Source: Pseudomonas sp. S04
GTDB lineage: Bacteria; Pseudomonadota; Gammaproteobacteria; Pseudomonadales; Pseudomonadaceae
Assembly (NCBI RefSeq): GCF_009834545.1
Contig: NZ_CP019427.1
Location: 5,577,001 to 5,641,000 of the forward strand
DNA length: 64,000 nt
Direction: 5' to 3'
Shown: positions 1 to 9,608 of the stretch, piece by piece
Layout of the letters: each line of letters starts with the position of its first letter
Position numbering within the stretch: position 1 is the first letter of the stretch
Program-made: the position numbers and the translations under genes
The notes under the pieces: model-generated
The model's input: only the letters and a program-made list of their open reading frames with translations
Told to the model about the DNA's origin: nothing
Databases searched by the model: none

Positions 1-1
1 G

Positions 2-661
2 TGCGAAGAATCGCTATTCTCGCAAAAGATGTGGATGGCCCTGGACCGCACCCGCTACATGCAGTCGTCGAAGACCTTCGTCATGGTCGACCGGCCGTTC
101 TGGAAAGACAAAGACCCGGAAACCGGCCGCGACCTGATGAGCATGACCCTCACCGATCGCCTGACCCGTGGCACCTACCTCTTCGACAACGGCGATGACA
201 AGCCTGGGGTGATTTGCCTGTCGTACTCCTGGATGAGCGACGCGCTGAAAATGCTCCCGCAGCCGATCGAAAAACGGGTGAAACTGGCCCTCGATGCGCT
301 GAAGAAGATCTACCCAAAAGTCGACATCGCCGCGCGCATCATCGGCGATCCGATTACTGTGTCCTGGGAAGCCGACCCGCACTTCCTCGGCGCGTTCAAA
401 GGCGCCCTGCCCGGCCATTACCGCTACAACCAGCGGATGTACGCGCACTTCATGCAGCAGGAAATGCCGGCCGAGCAGCGCGGGATTTTTATCGCCGGCG
501 ATGACGTATCCTGGACCCCGGCCTGGGTCGAAGGCGCGGTGCAGACCTCGCTCAATGCGGTCTGGGGCATCATGAATCACTTCGGCGGCAGCACCCATGC
601 CGAGAACCCGGGCCCGGGTGATGTGTTCAATGAAATCGGGCCAATCGCCCTGCCCGAGTAA
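2..661 (+). CDS. davB: L-lysine 2-monooxygenase-like flavin amine oxidase, C-terminal part
   Basis: Only the C-terminal 219 residues are present; the reading frame is open to the left edge. The family (FAD amine oxidases such as tryptophan and lysine 2-monooxygenase) oxidatively decarboxylates an amino acid to its amide. The segment GIFIAGDDVSWTPAWVEGAV near the end is the usual C-terminal FAD-contacting region, followed by the helix seen in this fold. The gene sits 12 nt before an amidase of the DavA type, and davBA lies next to pqqF in P. putida as I recall it, so lysine to 5-aminovaleramide is the preferred reaction. Tryptophan monooxygenase is the alternative because the substrate-specific N-terminal part is missing. 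Confidence 0.8.
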   Translation, partial: CEESLFSQKMWMALDRTRYMQSSKTFVMVDRPFWKDKDPETGRDLMSMTLTDRLTRGTYLFDNGDDKPGVICLSYSWMSDALKMLPQPIEKRVKLALDALKKIYPKVDIAARIIGDPITVSWEADPHFLGAFKGALPGHYRYNQRMYAHFMQQEMPAEQRGIFIAGDDVSWTPAWVEGAVQTSLNAVWGIMNHFGGSTHAENPGPGDVFNEIGPIALPE

Positions 662-673
662 GAGGAGTCCGAA

Positions 674-1468
674 ATGCGCGTAGCCCTGTACCAATGCCCA
701 CCGCTGCCGCTGGACGTTGCCGCCAATCTGCATCGCCTGCAGCAGCTCGCGACAGAAGCCAAGGGCGCCGACCTGCTGGTGGTTCCGGAAATGTTCCTGA
801 CCGGCTACAACATCGGCGTCGACGCGGTCAACGTCCTGGCCCAGGTGTACAACGGTGAAGCCGCGCAACAGATCGCCCAGATCGCCAGAACCTCGGGGGT
901 CGCCATCCTGTATGGCTACCCCGAGCGTGCCGAGGACGGGCAGATCTACAACGCCGTGCAGTTGATCGACGCGCAGGGCGAGCGCCTGTGCAACTACCGC
1001 AAGACCCACCTGTTCGGCGACCTCGACCACTCGATGTTCAGCGCCGGCGAGGACGACTTTCCCCTGGTCGAGCTCAACGGTTGGAAGCTCGGTTTTTTGA
1101 TCTGTTACGACCTGGAGTTCCCGGAGAACGCCCGGCGCCTGGCCTTGGCCGGAGCCGAGCTGATCCTGGTGCCGACGGCCAACATGATCCCCTTCGACTT
1201 CATCGCGGACGTCACCGTGCGCGCTCGTGCCTACGAGAACCAGTGCTACGTGGCCTACGCCAACTACTGCGGCAGTGAAGAGCAGATCCACTACTGCGGG
1301 CAAAGCAGCATCGCCGCACCGGATGGCAGCCGTATCGCCCAGGCTGGCCTCGATGAAGCGCTGATCGTCGGCACCCTGGATCGCCAATTGATGCTCGACT
1401 CGCGCGCCGCCAATCGCTATTTCCTCGATCGTCGGCCAGCACTCTACGACGCGCTGAACAAGCGCTGA
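674..1468 (+). CDS. davA: 5-aminovaleramide amidohydrolase (nitrilase superfamily)
   Basis: A 264-residue carbon-nitrogen hydrolase with the complete Glu-Lys-Cys triad: E39 in VVPEMF, K110 in NYRKTHLFG and C144 in LICYDLEFPE. DavA hydrolyses 5-aminovaleramide, the product of DavB, to 5-aminovalerate and ammonia, which then goes to glutarate in the cytoplasmic lysine pathway. It starts 12 nt after the davB stop behind a good ribosome site (GAGGAG at 662-667), so the two are one transcription unit. The length equals that usual for DavA. Specificity is inferred from the davB neighbour; an indoleacetamide- or other aliphatic amide-directed nitrilase cannot be excluded from sequence alone. Confidence 0.85.
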   Translation: MRVALYQCPPLPLDVAANLHRLQQLATEAKGADLLVVPEMFLTGYNIGVDAVNVLAQVYNGEAAQQIAQIARTSGVAILYGYPERAEDGQIYNAVQLIDAQGERLCNYRKTHLFGDLDHSMFSAGEDDFPLVELNGWKLGFLICYDLEFPENARRLALAGAELILVPTANMIPFDFIADVTVRARAYENQCYVAYANYCGSEEQIHYCGQSSIAAPDGSRIAQAGLDEALIVGTLDRQLMLDSRAANRYFLDRRPALYDALNKR

Positions 1469-1485
1469 CCCAAGGTTTTCGCTAG

Positions 1486-1519
1486 CATGAGCACTTACCC
1501 AGTAGCGGAAGTGCTCATG
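1486..1519 (+). promoter_or_regulatory. Perfect inverted repeat enclosing both candidate pqqF start codons
   Basis: CATGAGCACTT (1486-1496) is exactly complementary to AAGTGCTCATG (1509-1519), giving an 11-bp stem and a 12-nt loop. Each arm contains one in-frame ATG (1487 and 1517). In the mRNA the hairpin would sequester whichever codon is used, so it may limit PqqF translation or select the start. The pairing is seen in the sequence; the regulatory role is inference. Confidence 0.5.
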
Positions 1520-4000
1520 CCTGCGCCGATCCACCCCCTTGTCCACCACGAAACCCTGGCCAACGGCCTGCGGCTTGCGCTGCGTCATGCGCCCGGTTTG
1601 AAACGTTGTGCCGCCGTGTTACGGGTGGCCGCCGGCAGCCACGACGCGCCCCTGGCCTGGCCTGGCCTGGCGCATTTCCTTGAGCACTTGCTGTTCCTTG
1701 GCACCGAACGATTTCCTGCCAGCGATGGGCTGATGGCCTACGTGCAACGTCAGGGCGGCCAGTTGAATGCGCAAACCGGCGAGCGCCGCACAGACTTTTT
1801 CTTCGAACTGCCGCCCGAGGCTTTTGCGGCGGGACTCGAGCGCCTGGGCGATATGCTCGCCCACCCGCGACTGCATCCGGACGAGCAACTGCGTGAACGG
1901 GAAGTGCTGCAAGCCGAGTACCTCGCCTGGTCCCAGGATGCCGCAGCCCAGCAACACCAGGCCCTGTTCGACGGCCTCGCGGCGGATCACCCCTTGCGCG
2001 GTTTCCACGCCGGCAATCGTGACAGCCTGGCGGTGCAGCACCCTGAGTTCCAACAAGCGCTCAAGGACTACTATCAGCGGTTTTACCAGACCGGGCAGAT
2101 GACCTTGAGCCTGGTGGGCCCGCAGCCTATGGATCAATTGCAGCGCCTGGCGCAGCAACTGGTCAGCCCGTTGCGGGTCGGCGTCCGGCAACCGCAAAGT
2201 CCGCCGCACCCTTTGATGTCCGAGGCGGTCAGCAGTTATCAACAGGCCAGCGAACAGCAACTCAACCTGCTGTTCGCCTGCGAAGGGTTGCCCGAGTCAT
2301 CCGCCGAAGCCCTGGACTATCTCTGCACCTGGCTCAATTGCGCCAAGCCCGGCGGCCTGCTCGCCGAGTTGCGCCAGCGCCAGTGGGTCGACAGCCTCAA
2401 GGCAACAGCGCTGTACCACTTTGCCGGGCAAGCGCTGCTGCATGTGCAGTTCCAGCTCAGTGCCACCGCTACCGCGCAGCCTGCCTCAATCCGCAGCCTG
2501 TTCAACGACTGGCTGAGCTTCTTCGGCCAGCAGTACACCGCGCCAAAACTCGGCGAAGAATATGCCCTGCTGCAGCAACGCAGGCGCCAGTCGAGCAACG
2601 CCTTGAGCCTCGCTCGCCTCGACATCGAGCCCGTGCAACCGCTGCTGCCTGAGTCCGCGGTCGGTGCCCTCGCGACGATCTTGCAACAGCTCGATCCGGC
2701 ACCTGTGGATAACCCGGCCATCACCTGGCAACTGCCACCGCCCAATCCGTTCCTGCGCAGCGCCGAAGAGCCGCCAGCCGCCGGCCTGATTCGCGGCCAA
2801 ACCAGTGCGCACCGGGGCTTGCGCACCTTCGCCCAGGACCGCACCCGCGGTCGTCGCGAGCGTTCGGCCTTGCAGTTCAACCTGGCGCTGCCAGACACCA
2901 GCGGTGAAGGGGCTGTGTGCCTGCGCTGGCGCCTGGCCTCAACTCCGTCGGCCAACCTGCAGCCGGTGCTGGCCCGCAGCCTGCAAGGCCTGATCGACGA
3001 CGCCGGCCAAGCAGGCGTCGAATTGTCGTTCAGCGAAACTGGCGACCAATGGCTGCTGAAGTTGCTGGGTCGACATGAGCCGATGCCGGCAATTCTCGAA
3101 CAGGCGCTGTTGTGCCTGACCCAGCCCGCCGCCGAACACTGGCACGCCACACAAGCGCCGCCAGGGTTGATCGCCATCCGACAATTGCTCAAGGCCCTGC
3201 CTGAGGTGTGCCTGGGCCAGACGCCAGGCGCGGTTGCAGACGCTGCCGGCCCTGCGGACCTGCCCGCGATCTGGGCCAGTGCGCATTGGGATGGCCTGGC
3301 TGCCGGCCTGCCCGCCAGCGCACACACCACCATTACCCGGGCCCTGAGTCGGGCTCCGGGCATCGCCGACAGTGAGCCGATGCCACCCGTCGCCATCGCC
3401 GGTCAACGACTCTGGAGCACAGTGCCCTGCCAGGGTGGCGAGCACGCGCTCTTGTTGTTCTGCCCCACACCATCGCGGGACGTGGCCGACGAAGCCGCAT
3501 GGCGCCTGCTGGCCCAGCTCAGCCAAACGCCTTACTACCAGCGCCTGCGGGTCGAACTGCAGTTGGGCTATGCAGTGTTCAGCGGGGTGCGGCAGATCCA
3601 CGGGCAAACCGGCCTGCTGTTCGGCGTACAGTCGCCAGGTACCCCGGCAGCGCAACTGCTCGCTCACATCGAGGCGTTTATCCAGCAACTGCCAACGCAA
3701 CTCGCCAGCCTGGACGATGCCGCGCTGGCCGAACAATTGCAGACGCTGGCCGGACAACTCGACAGCCATACCCTGCCCTTGCCCCAGGCCTTCGAGCTGC
3801 TCTGGCAGGGCAAACTGGCCAACCACCCGTCGGATTACCTGATGCAATTGCAACAAGCTGTACTGAATCTGCAGCGTCCCGCCCTGCTGCACGCCGCCCA
3901 CTGCCTGGAGCAGGCCGCTGGCGGATGGCAATGTGTGTCCAGCGATGCCGGCCCACAGGGCGCGTGGCAAACGAGTGGGGGATCATTACCGGGGCTGTAA
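1487..4000 (+). CDS. pqqF: PqqF, M16 zinc peptidase acting on the PqqA precursor peptide
   Basis: An 837-residue insulinase/pitrilysin-family (M16) protein. The inverted zinc motif HxxEH is seen as H63-F-L-E66-H67, with the downstream glutamates of QLREREVLQAEY as candidates for the third ligand. The remaining length is that of a multi-repeat M16 protease. PqqF-type proteases help free the crosslinked Glu-Tyr from PqqA during PQQ synthesis. The start is uncertain: ATG 1487 gives 837 residues and ATG 1517 gives 827, and neither has a strong ribosome site; both are in the hairpin annotated here. It lies upstream of pqqA, the order typical of fluorescent pseudomonads, and is separated from it by about 140 nt holding a likely pqqA promoter. 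Confidence 0.9.
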   Translation: MSTYPVAEVLMPAPIHPLVHHETLANGLRLALRHAPGLKRCAAVLRVAAGSHDAPLAWPGLAHFLEHLLFLGTERFPASDGLMAYVQRQGGQLNAQTGERRTDFFFELPPEAFAAGLERLGDMLAHPRLHPDEQLREREVLQAEYLAWSQDAAAQQHQALFDGLAADHPLRGFHAGNRDSLAVQHPEFQQALKDYYQRFYQTGQMTLSLVGPQPMDQLQRLAQQLVSPLRVGVRQPQSPPHPLMSEAVSSYQQASEQQLNLLFACEGLPESSAEALDYLCTWLNCAKPGGLLAELRQRQWVDSLKATALYHFAGQALLHVQFQLSATATAQPASIRSLFNDWLSFFGQQYTAPKLGEEYALLQQRRRQSSNALSLARLDIEPVQPLLPESAVGALATILQQLDPAPVDNPAITWQLPPPNPFLRSAEEPPAAGLIRGQTSAHRGLRTFAQDRTRGRRERSALQFNLALPDTSGEGAVCLRWRLASTPSANLQPVLARSLQGLIDDAGQAGVELSFSETGDQWLLKLLGRHEPMPAILEQALLCLTQPAAEHWHATQAPPGLIAIRQLLKALPEVCLGQTPGAVADAAGPADLPAIWASAHWDGLAAGLPASAHTTITRALSRAPGIADSEPMPPVAIAGQRLWSTVPCQGGEHALLLFCPTPSRDVADEAAWRLLAQLSQTPYYQRLRVELQLGYAVFSGVRQIHGQTGLLFGVQSPGTPAAQLLAHIEAFIQQLPTQLASLDDAALAEQLQTLAGQLDSHTLPLPQAFELLWQGKLANHPSDYLMQLQQAVLNLQRPALLHAAHCLEQAAGGWQCVSSDAGPQGAWQTSGGSLPGL

Positions 4001-4138
4001 TGGGTTTTCTTCGAGAGAAGTCTCCAATAAGCGGAAACGTTTCAGTAAGATAGCCACCTAAGCATCTGAACATCTCCGGCTGGAGATGAACTATATGTAT
4101 AGGGTTCACTCATTCCATCCATTTGAAGGAGCATCTTT
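4001..4138 (+). promoter_or_regulatory. pqqF-pqqA spacer, presumed pqqA promoter and leader
   Basis: This spacer should carry the main pqq promoter because pqqA needs high expression. It contains a 7-bp inverted repeat, CATCTCC (4071-4077) and GGAGATG (4082-4088) around GGCT, followed by an AT-rich TATATGTATAG stretch near 4093 that could be a -10 region. A strong ribosome site AAGGAG is at 4126-4131. Exact promoter elements cannot be fixed by eye. Confidence 0.4.
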
Positions 4139-4213
4139 ATGACCTGGTCCAAACCTGCCTACACCGACCTGCGTATCGGCTTTGAAGTCACCATGTACTT
4201 CGCCAGCCGTTGA
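4139..4213 (+). CDS. pqqA: PqqA, PQQ precursor peptide
   Basis: A 24-residue peptide, MTWSKPAYTDLRIGF followed by EVTMYFASR. It contains the conserved E-x3-Y pair (E16 and Y20) whose side chains are joined by PqqE and become the skeleton of pyrroloquinoline quinone. The ribosome site AAGGAG lies 7 nt before the ATG, as strong as any in the window, fitting a peptide consumed stoichiometrically. It is followed by a hairpin and T-run before pqqB, which would leave more pqqA than pqqB transcript. Confidence 0.97.
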   Translation: MTWSKPAYTDLRIGFEVTMYFASR

Positions 4214-4243
4214 TTTTGCCTGCGGGCGGAACACGCGGTACAA

Positions 4244-4274
4244 CGCCTCGGCCAGCCCGGGGCGTTTTCATTTT
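4244..4274 (+). terminator. Attenuating terminator between pqqA and pqqB
   Basis: CGCCTCGG (4244-4251) pairs with CCGGGGCG (4257-4264), with one G-T wobble and a 5-nt loop. TTTTCATTTT (4265-4274) follows. The stem is moderate and the T-run is interrupted, as expected of a leaky terminator giving partial read-through into pqqBCDE. Confidence 0.6.
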
Positions 4275-4298
4275 CAGCGTTGATGTGATGGAGCAGCC

Positions 4299-5210
4299 AT
4301 GTTTGTCCAGATTCTAGGTTCCGCCGCCGGCGGTGGATTTCCGCAGTGGAACTGTAACTGCGTGAACTGCGCCGGGTTTCGTGACGGCAGTCTGCGGGCC
4401 CACGCGCGTACCCAATCGTCGATCGCGATCTCCGATGACGGCGTGAACTGGGTGCTGTGCAACGCATCGCCGGACATCCGCGCGCAACTCCAGGGTTTTG
4501 CGCCGATGCAGCCTGGTCGCGCCCTGCGCGATACGGGGGTGCAGGCAATCATCCTGATGGACAGCCAGATCGACCACACCACCGGCCTGTTGAGCCTGCG
4601 TGAAGGTTGCCCGCACCAGGTCTGGTGCACCGACATGGTCCACGAAGACCTGAGCAGCGGCTTCCCGCTGTTCACCATGCTCAGCCACTGGAATGGCGGC
4701 CTTGACTGGAACCGCATCGAGCTCGACCAGAGTTTCAGCATCCCGGCCTGCCCCAACCTGCGTTTCAGCCCCCTGCCCCTGCGCAGCGCCGCACCGCCCT
4801 ACTCGCCGCATCGCTTCGACCCGCACCCGGGTGACAACATCGGCCTGATCGTCGAAGACCTGCGCACCGGTGGCAAACTGTTCTACGCCCCGGGGCTGGG
4901 CAAGGTCGACGCGCCGTTGCTGGAGATCATGGCCGGTAGCGACTGCCTGCTGGTGGACGGCACGCTGTGGGACGACGACGAAATGCAGCGCCGCGGCGTC
5001 GGCACCCGCACCGGTCGGGAAATGGGCCACCTGGCCCAGAACGGCCCGGGGGGTATGCTCGAAGTGCTGGAGCAACTGCCCAAGCAACGCAAGGTGCTGA
5101 TCCACATCAACAACACCAATCCGATCCTCGATGAAGACTCGGCCGAGCGTGCCGAGCTGGTGCGGCGCAATGTTGAAGTGGCGTATGACGGCATGAGTAT
5201 TGTGCTGTAG
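4299..5210 (+). CDS. pqqB: PqqB, metallo-beta-lactamase-fold oxygenase of PQQ synthesis
   Basis: A 303-residue PqqB. The N terminus [19 protein letters not shown] is the family signature, and the early CNCVNC cysteines recall the zinc site of PqqB structures. The fold is metallo-beta-lactamase-like, with D118-region histidines replaced ([13 protein letters not shown] instead of the hydrolase HxHxDH motif). PqqB is thought to hydroxylate the processed Glu-Tyr intermediate before PqqC acts. GGAG precedes the ATG. It is cytoplasmic and is separated from pqqC by a perfect REP pair, which may uncouple their mRNA levels. Confidence 0.95.
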   Translation: MFVQILGSAAGGGFPQWNCNCVNCAGFRDGSLRAHARTQSSIAISDDGVNWVLCNASPDIRAQLQGFAPMQPGRALRDTGVQAIILMDSQIDHTTGLLSLREGCPHQVWCTDMVHEDLSSGFPLFTMLSHWNGGLDWNRIELDQSFSIPACPNLRFSPLPLRSAAPPYSPHRFDPHPGDNIGLIVEDLRTGGKLFYAPGLGKVDAPLLEIMAGSDCLLVDGTLWDDDEMQRRGVGTRTGREMGHLAQNGPGGMLEVLEQLPKQRKVLIHINNTNPILDEDSAERAELVRRNVEVAYDGMSIVL

Positions 5211-5220
5211 CGGATGGCCT

Positions 5221-5295
5221 CATCGCGAGCAAGCTCGCTCCCACATGGGATCTGTGGCGCATACAAAACCTGTGGGAGCGAGCTTGCTCGCGATG
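5221..5295. repeat. REP pair (BIME/REPIN-like) between pqqB and pqqC
   Basis: A perfect 25-bp inverted pair: 5221-5245 (CATCGCGAGCAAGC...) and 5271-5295 (...GCTTGCTCGCGATG), with outer TGTGGGAGCGAG ends facing inward. This is the 'GGGAGCGAGCTTGCTCGCGATG' REP subfamily. It lies inside the pqq operon, so it may act as an mRNA processing or stabilising structure there. Confidence 0.9.
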
Positions 5296-5346
5296 GCGTC
5301 CGAACAAGCACCAAAGCATCCACCGGATGTACACCGGAGAACCGCA

Positions 5347-6099
5347 ATGACCGACACACCGCTGTCCCCCGCCGAGTTCGAAGCCGCGCTGCGGGCCAAG
5401 GGCGCCTACTACCACATCCATCACCCGTACCACGTGGCGATGTACGAAGGCCGGGCCAGCCGCGAACAGATCCAGGGCTGGGTCGCCAACCGCTTCTACT
5501 ATCAGGTGAACATCCCCCTGAAGGACGCGGCGATCCTGGCCAATTGCCCGGACCGCGAGATCCGTCGCGAATGGATTCAGCGCCTGCTCGACCACGACGG
5601 TGCGCCCGGTGAAGACGGCGGCATCGAAGCCTGGTTGCGCCTCGGCCAGGCCGTGGGCCTGGACCCCGAGCAACTGCGCTCCCAGGAACTGGTGTTGCCG
5701 GGCGTGCGGTTTGCCGTCGACGCCTACGTCAACTTCGCCCGCCGCGCCAGTTGGCAGGAAGCCGCCAGCAGTTCGCTGACCGAACTGTTCGCCCCGCAGA
5801 TCCACCAGTCGCGCCTGGACAGTTGGCCACAGCACTACCCCTGGATCGACCCGGCCGGTTACCAATACTTCCGCACGCGCCTGGGTCAGGCGCGGCGTGA
5901 TGTCGAGCACGGGCTGGCGATCACCCTGCAGCACTACACCACCTATGCTGGCCAGCAGCGCATGCTGGAAATTCTCCAGTTCAAACTGGACATACTTTGG
6001 AGCATGCTCGATGCCATGAGCATGGCCTATGAACTGAACCGCCCGCCTTACCACAGCGTGACCGAGCAACGGGTCTGGCACCGAGGAATCGCCTTATGA
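5347..6099 (+). CDS. pqqC: PqqC, cofactorless oxidase for the last step of PQQ synthesis
   Basis: A 250-residue PqqC, the normal length. It catalyses ring closure and the eight-electron oxidation of AHQQ to PQQ using O2. The signature [18 protein letters not shown] near residues 17-34 and [15 protein letters not shown] near 47-61 hold the conserved active-site His, Arg and Tyr residues of this all-helical family. The reading frame stays open upstream to 5200, but the ATG at 5347 gives the family N terminus [13 protein letters not shown], and the REP occupies the upstream part. It overlaps pqqD by ATGA, indicating translational coupling. Confidence 0.97.
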   Translation: MTDTPLSPAEFEAALRAKGAYYHIHHPYHVAMYEGRASREQIQGWVANRFYYQVNIPLKDAAILANCPDREIRREWIQRLLDHDGAPGEDGGIEAWLRLGQAVGLDPEQLRSQELVLPGVRFAVDAYVNFARRASWQEAASSSLTELFAPQIHQSRLDSWPQHYPWIDPAGYQYFRTRLGQARRDVEHGLAITLQHYTTYAGQQRMLEILQFKLDILWSMLDAMSMAYELNRPPYHSVTEQRVWHRGIAL

Positions 6100-6371
6100 G
6101 TTTCGACCGCAGCAGGACCCCCACCTGGCGTCCCGGTTACCGCTTCCAGTACGAGCCGGCGCAAAAAGGCCATGTGCTGCTGTACCCCGAAGGCATGATC
6201 AAGCTCAACGAAAGCGCCGCGCTGATTGGCGGCCTGATCGATGGCCAGCGTGACGTCGCCGCGATCATCGCCGAACTGGACAGCCGATTCCCCGGCGTGC
6301 CTGAGCTTGGCGAGGATATCGAGCAATTCATGGAGGTCGCCCGTGCACAGCACTGGATCGAACTCGGCTGA
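6096..6371 (+). CDS. pqqD: PqqD, PqqA-binding chaperone (RiPP recognition element)
   Basis: A 91-residue PqqD. This family binds the PqqA peptide and presents it to the radical SAM enzyme PqqE; it is the archetype of RiPP recognition elements. The core [19 protein letters not shown] and the later [19 protein letters not shown] helix match the family. The start overlaps the pqqC stop by 4 nt and its 3' end overlaps pqqE by 29 nt, so C, D and E are tightly coupled. Confidence 0.95.
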   Translation: MSFDRSRTPTWRPGYRFQYEPAQKGHVLLYPEGMIKLNESAALIGGLIDGQRDVAAIIAELDSRFPGVPELGEDIEQFMEVARAQHWIELG

Positions 6372-7512
6372 TCCTGCGGCCCTGCCGGCCAAGCCGGAAG
6401 TCGGCCTGCCGCTGTGGCTGCTCGCCGAGCTGACTTACCGTTGCCCGCTGCAGTGCCCCTACTGTTCGAACCCGCTGGACTTCGCCGCACAAGGCCAGGA
6501 ACTGAGCACCGAACAGTGGCTGAAAGTGTTCCGCGAGGCGCGGGAAATGGGTGCCGCGCAACTGGGCTTCTCGGGTGGCGAACCGCTGGTGCGCCAGGAC
6601 CTTGCCGAATTGATCGGCGAGGCGCGCAAGCTGGGGTTCTACACCAACCTGATCACCTCGGGCATCGGCCTCACCGAACAGAAAATCAGCGACTTCAAAA
6701 AGGCTGGCCTGGACCATATCCAGATCAGCTTCCAGGCCAGCGATGAGCAGGTGAACAACCTGTTGGCCGGCTCGAAAAAAGCCTTCGCGCAGAAACTGGA
6801 GATGGCCCGGGCGGTGAAAGCCCATGGCTACCCGATGGTGCTGAACTTCGTCACCCATCGGCACAACATCGACAAGATCGACCGCATCATCGAGCTGTGC
6901 ATCGCCCTGGAAGCCGACTTCGTCGAGCTCGCCACCTGCCAGTTCTACGGCTGGGCCCAGCTCAATCGGGTCGGCCTGCTGCCGACCCAGGAACAACTGG
7001 TGCGCGCCGAACGCATCACCAACGAATATCGCGCCAAACTGCAAGCCCAAGGGCATCCGTGCAAGCTGATCTTCGTCACCCCGGACTACTACGAAGAACG
7101 CCCGAAAGCCTGCATGAATGGCTGGGGCAGCATTTTCCTGACCGTCACCCCCGACGGCACCGCGCTGCCCTGTCACGGTGCCCGACAGATGCCGGTACAG
7201 TTTCCCAACGTGCGCGAGCACAGCATGCAGCACATCTGGTACGACTCGTTCGGCTTCAACCGCTTTCGCGGTTATGACTGGATGCCCGAGCCGTGCCGCT
7301 CGTGTGACGAGAAAGAAAAGGACTTCGGCGGTTGTCGCTGCCAAGCCTTCATGCTCACCGGCGACGCCAGCAACGCTGACCCGGTGTGCAGTAAATCCGA
7401 GCATCACGGCATGATCCTCAAGGCGCGCGAAGAAGCCGAGCACGCCACCCAGACCATCGAACAGTTGGCCTTTCGCAATGAACGAAACTCACGCCTCATC
7501 GTTAAAGGCTGA
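6343..7512 (+). CDS. pqqE: PqqE, radical SAM/SPASM enzyme crosslinking PqqA
   Basis: The protein joins E16 and Y20 of PqqA by a C-C bond. The SAM cluster motif CPLQCPYC (CxxxCxxC) appears about 28-35 residues in, and the C-terminal SPASM region has the expected cysteines in [22 protein letters not shown] and DPVC. The frame is open well upstream, but GTG 6343 is chosen as the start because GGAGG at 6332-6336 lies 6 nt before it and the product (389 residues) is of family length. It overlaps pqqD by 29 nt and the next gene by 35 nt. Confidence 0.95.
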   Translation: MHSTGSNSADPAALPAKPEVGLPLWLLAELTYRCPLQCPYCSNPLDFAAQGQELSTEQWLKVFREAREMGAAQLGFSGGEPLVRQDLAELIGEARKLGFYTNLITSGIGLTEQKISDFKKAGLDHIQISFQASDEQVNNLLAGSKKAFAQKLEMARAVKAHGYPMVLNFVTHRHNIDKIDRIIELCIALEADFVELATCQFYGWAQLNRVGLLPTQEQLVRAERITNEYRAKLQAQGHPCKLIFVTPDYYEERPKACMNGWGSIFLTVTPDGTALPCHGARQMPVQFPNVREHSMQHIWYDSFGFNRFRGYDWMPEPCRSCDEKEKDFGGCRCQAFMLTGDASNADPVCSKSEHHGMILKAREEAEHATQTIEQLAFRNERNSRLIVKG

Positions 7513-9307
7513 AGCCTTGAGCGCCCTCAAAGCCGTGTCCGCGGGGGTCGACTTCGCGGACCTGCAGGTGGGCGCCCAGGGCCTGTTCTGGAATGAATAT
7601 CGCCCCCAGGATGGCGCCTGCCGGATCTGGCACTGGCGCGAGCAGCACGCCCATTGCCTGACTCCACCCGGTTTCAGCGTGCGCAGCCGAGTCTACGAAT
7701 ACGGCGGCGGTGCATTTTGCCTGGGCGATGACGCGCTGTTCTTCGTCAACGAGGCCGACCAGCAGCTTTACCGCCAAACCCTGACGGGCGCACCACCCCA
7801 GGCATTGACCGCGGGCGAGTGCCGATACGGTGATTTGCAGTGGGCCAACGGCCAGGTGTTGGCCGTCGAAGAACTGGCCGACCAGCACCGCCTGGTGGCC
7901 ATCGCTGCCGACGGTCAACGCCAGCTGCTGGTGGAAGGTGCGGACTTTTACGCCGCGCCGACCTTGAGCCCCGACGCCCGACAACTGGCATGGATCGAGT
8001 GGAGCCGCCCCCATCAGCCCTGGACCGCCACGCGCCTGATGCTCGCCCAATTGAATCCCGACGGCAGTCTGGCCCCACCCCGTTGCGTGGCCGGCGCAGA
8101 CGTCGAAGAATCGCTGCAACAACCGCGCTTCGATGAAAGCGGGCGCTTGTATTGCCTGAGTGACCGAGATGGATTCTGGCAGCCGTGGGTCGACAGCGAA
8201 TCAGGCTGGCAACCGCTCCCCAGTGCCGTGGCCGACCACGGTCCGGCGCCCTGGCAATTGGGGGGTTGCACCTGGCTGCCACTGGACGAGCAGCGCTACC
8301 TGGCCAGTTGGACAGTTGCCGGGTTTGGCCGCCTGGGCCTGTGCTCAGGCCAGCAGGTCGAGGACTACACCGGCGACTACAGCCGCTTTCGCAACCTGGC
8401 GCTGGATCAGCAGTTCATCTACTGCATTGCCGCCTCACCGGTCAGTCCCTCTGCCGTCATCGCCATCGACCGCCACAGCCACCAGGTGCAGGTCCTGGCT
8501 GGCGGCGTCGCGCTGTTACCCGCCGAGCAGATCAGCCAACCCCAGACCTTGCGCTACCCCAGCGGCAAGGGCGAGGCCCATGGGTTCTTCTACCCAGCCA
8601 TCGGCAATGTGGAAAAGCCGCCGTTGCTGGTATTCATCCATGGCGGGCCGACCTCGGCCTGCTATCCGATGCTCGATCCACGCATCCAGTATTGGGCCCA
8701 GCGCGGCTTCGCCGTGGCCGACCTCAATTACCGCGGCAGCAGCGGCTACGGCCGAGCGTACCGGCAGGCCCTGCATCTGCGCTGGGGCGAGGTGGATGTC
8801 GAAGATGCCTGCGCGGTGGTGACGTACCTCGCCGCACAAGGCTTGATCGATGGCGAGCACGCGTTCATTCGCGGCGGCAGTGCCGGCGGCTACACCACCC
8901 TGTGTGCCCTGGCGTTTCACCAGGTGTTCCGCGCGGGTGCCAGCCTGTACGGGGTCAGCGACCCTGTCGCCCTGGGCCGTGCTACCCATAAGTTCGAGGG
9001 TGATTATCTGGATTGGCTGATCGGCGATCCCATCGCCGACGCCGAGCGCTACGCCGCTCGCACCCCGATGCAACACGCACAGAATATCCAGGTGCCGGTG
9101 ATCTTTTTTCAAGGCGAACTCGACGCCGTCGTTGTCCCGCAGCAGACCCGCGACATGCTCAAGGCCCTGCAAGACAACGGCATCGCGGCGCAGGCCCATT
9201 ACTACCCGGACGAACGCCACGGCTTTCGCAAGGCCAGCAATCAGGCCCATGCGCTGGAGCAGGAATGGTTGTTTTATCGCGAGGTGATGAAGCCAGCCCA
9301 GGGCTGA
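7478..9307 (+). CDS. S9 (prolyl oligopeptidase-type) peptidase of the pqq operon
   Basis: A 609-residue serine peptidase. An N-terminal seven-bladed beta-propeller (about 1-360) precedes an alpha/beta-hydrolase domain with S468 in GGSAGGY, D549 in GELDAVV and H581 in DERHGF. No signal peptide is seen. It starts inside the end of pqqE (35-nt overlap), so it is co-translated with the PQQ enzymes. Relatives at this position have been called PqqH in P. aeruginosa and PqqM in some P. fluorescens strains; I recall these names and leave the symbol blank. A role in trimming PqqA-derived peptides is likely but inferred from context. Confidence 0.85.
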   Translation: MNETHASSLKAEALSALKAVSAGVDFADLQVGAQGLFWNEYRPQDGACRIWHWREQHAHCLTPPGFSVRSRVYEYGGGAFCLGDDALFFVNEADQQLYRQTLTGAPPQALTAGECRYGDLQWANGQVLAVEELADQHRLVAIAADGQRQLLVEGADFYAAPTLSPDARQLAWIEWSRPHQPWTATRLMLAQLNPDGSLAPPRCVAGADVEESLQQPRFDESGRLYCLSDRDGFWQPWVDSESGWQPLPSAVADHGPAPWQLGGCTWLPLDEQRYLASWTVAGFGRLGLCSGQQVEDYTGDYSRFRNLALDQQFIYCIAASPVSPSAVIAIDRHSHQVQVLAGGVALLPAEQISQPQTLRYPSGKGEAHGFFYPAIGNVEKPPLLVFIHGGPTSACYPMLDPRIQYWAQRGFAVADLNYRGSSGYGRAYRQALHLRWGEVDVEDACAVVTYLAAQGLIDGEHAFIRGGSAGGYTTLCALAFHQVFRAGASLYGVSDPVALGRATHKFEGDYLDWLIGDPIADAERYAARTPMQHAQNIQVPVIFFQGELDAVVVPQQTRDMLKALQDNGIAAQAHYYPDERHGFRKASNQAHALEQEWLFYREVMKPAQG

Positions 9308-9333
9308 TCGCAGCGCGGTTCAACGCTGCGATC
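9306..9333 (+). terminator. Hairpin at the end of the pqq operon
   Basis: GATCGCAGCG (9306-9315) and CGCTGCGATC (9324-9333) form a perfect 10-bp stem with an 8-nt loop, beginning within the stop codon of the S9 peptidase. No T-run follows on either strand, so it may be a transcript-end stabiliser rather than a classic intrinsic terminator. Confidence 0.5.
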
Positions 9334-9340
9334 CACAGGC

Positions 9341-9499
9341 TTAACGCTTGGCGATGATGTACACCGCGTGAACGATGCCCGGAATATAGCCACACAAGGT
9401 CAGCAGGATATTCAGCCAGAACGCGCCGCCGAACCCCACTTGCAGGAATACGCCCAGTGGCGGCAACAGAATGGCGATGATGATGCGAATGAAATCCAT
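9341..9499 (-). CDS. YqaE/Pmp3-family small membrane protein
   Basis: A 52-residue protein starting MDFIRIIIAILLPPLGVF and ending YIPGIVHAVYIIAKR. Two hydrophobic segments (about 4-20 and 29-48) and the PPLGVFLQVG and WLNILLTLCGYIPGIVHA motifs define the Pmp3/UPF0057 family, plasma-membrane proteolipids linked to salt and membrane-potential stress. AGGAG lies before the ATG on the minus strand. It is convergent with the pqq operon and monocistronic as far as can be seen. Confidence 0.9.
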   Translation of the reverse strand: MDFIRIIIAILLPPLGVFLQVGFGGAFWLNILLTLCGYIPGIVHAVYIIAKR

Positions 9500-9608
9500 A
9501 GGGCAGCTCCTGAGTAAGGTGGGCTGTGATCAGCCACACACCTAATCGACCCGCGGCGTTGGCCAGGGTTCCGTAACCTTCCGGCCAGGTGCCACTATTG
9601 CGGCCTAG

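Noticed and set aside
14..1588. 524-residue open frame opposite davB-davA
   Set aside because: Crosses two well-supported genes on the other strand and has shadow-like composition.
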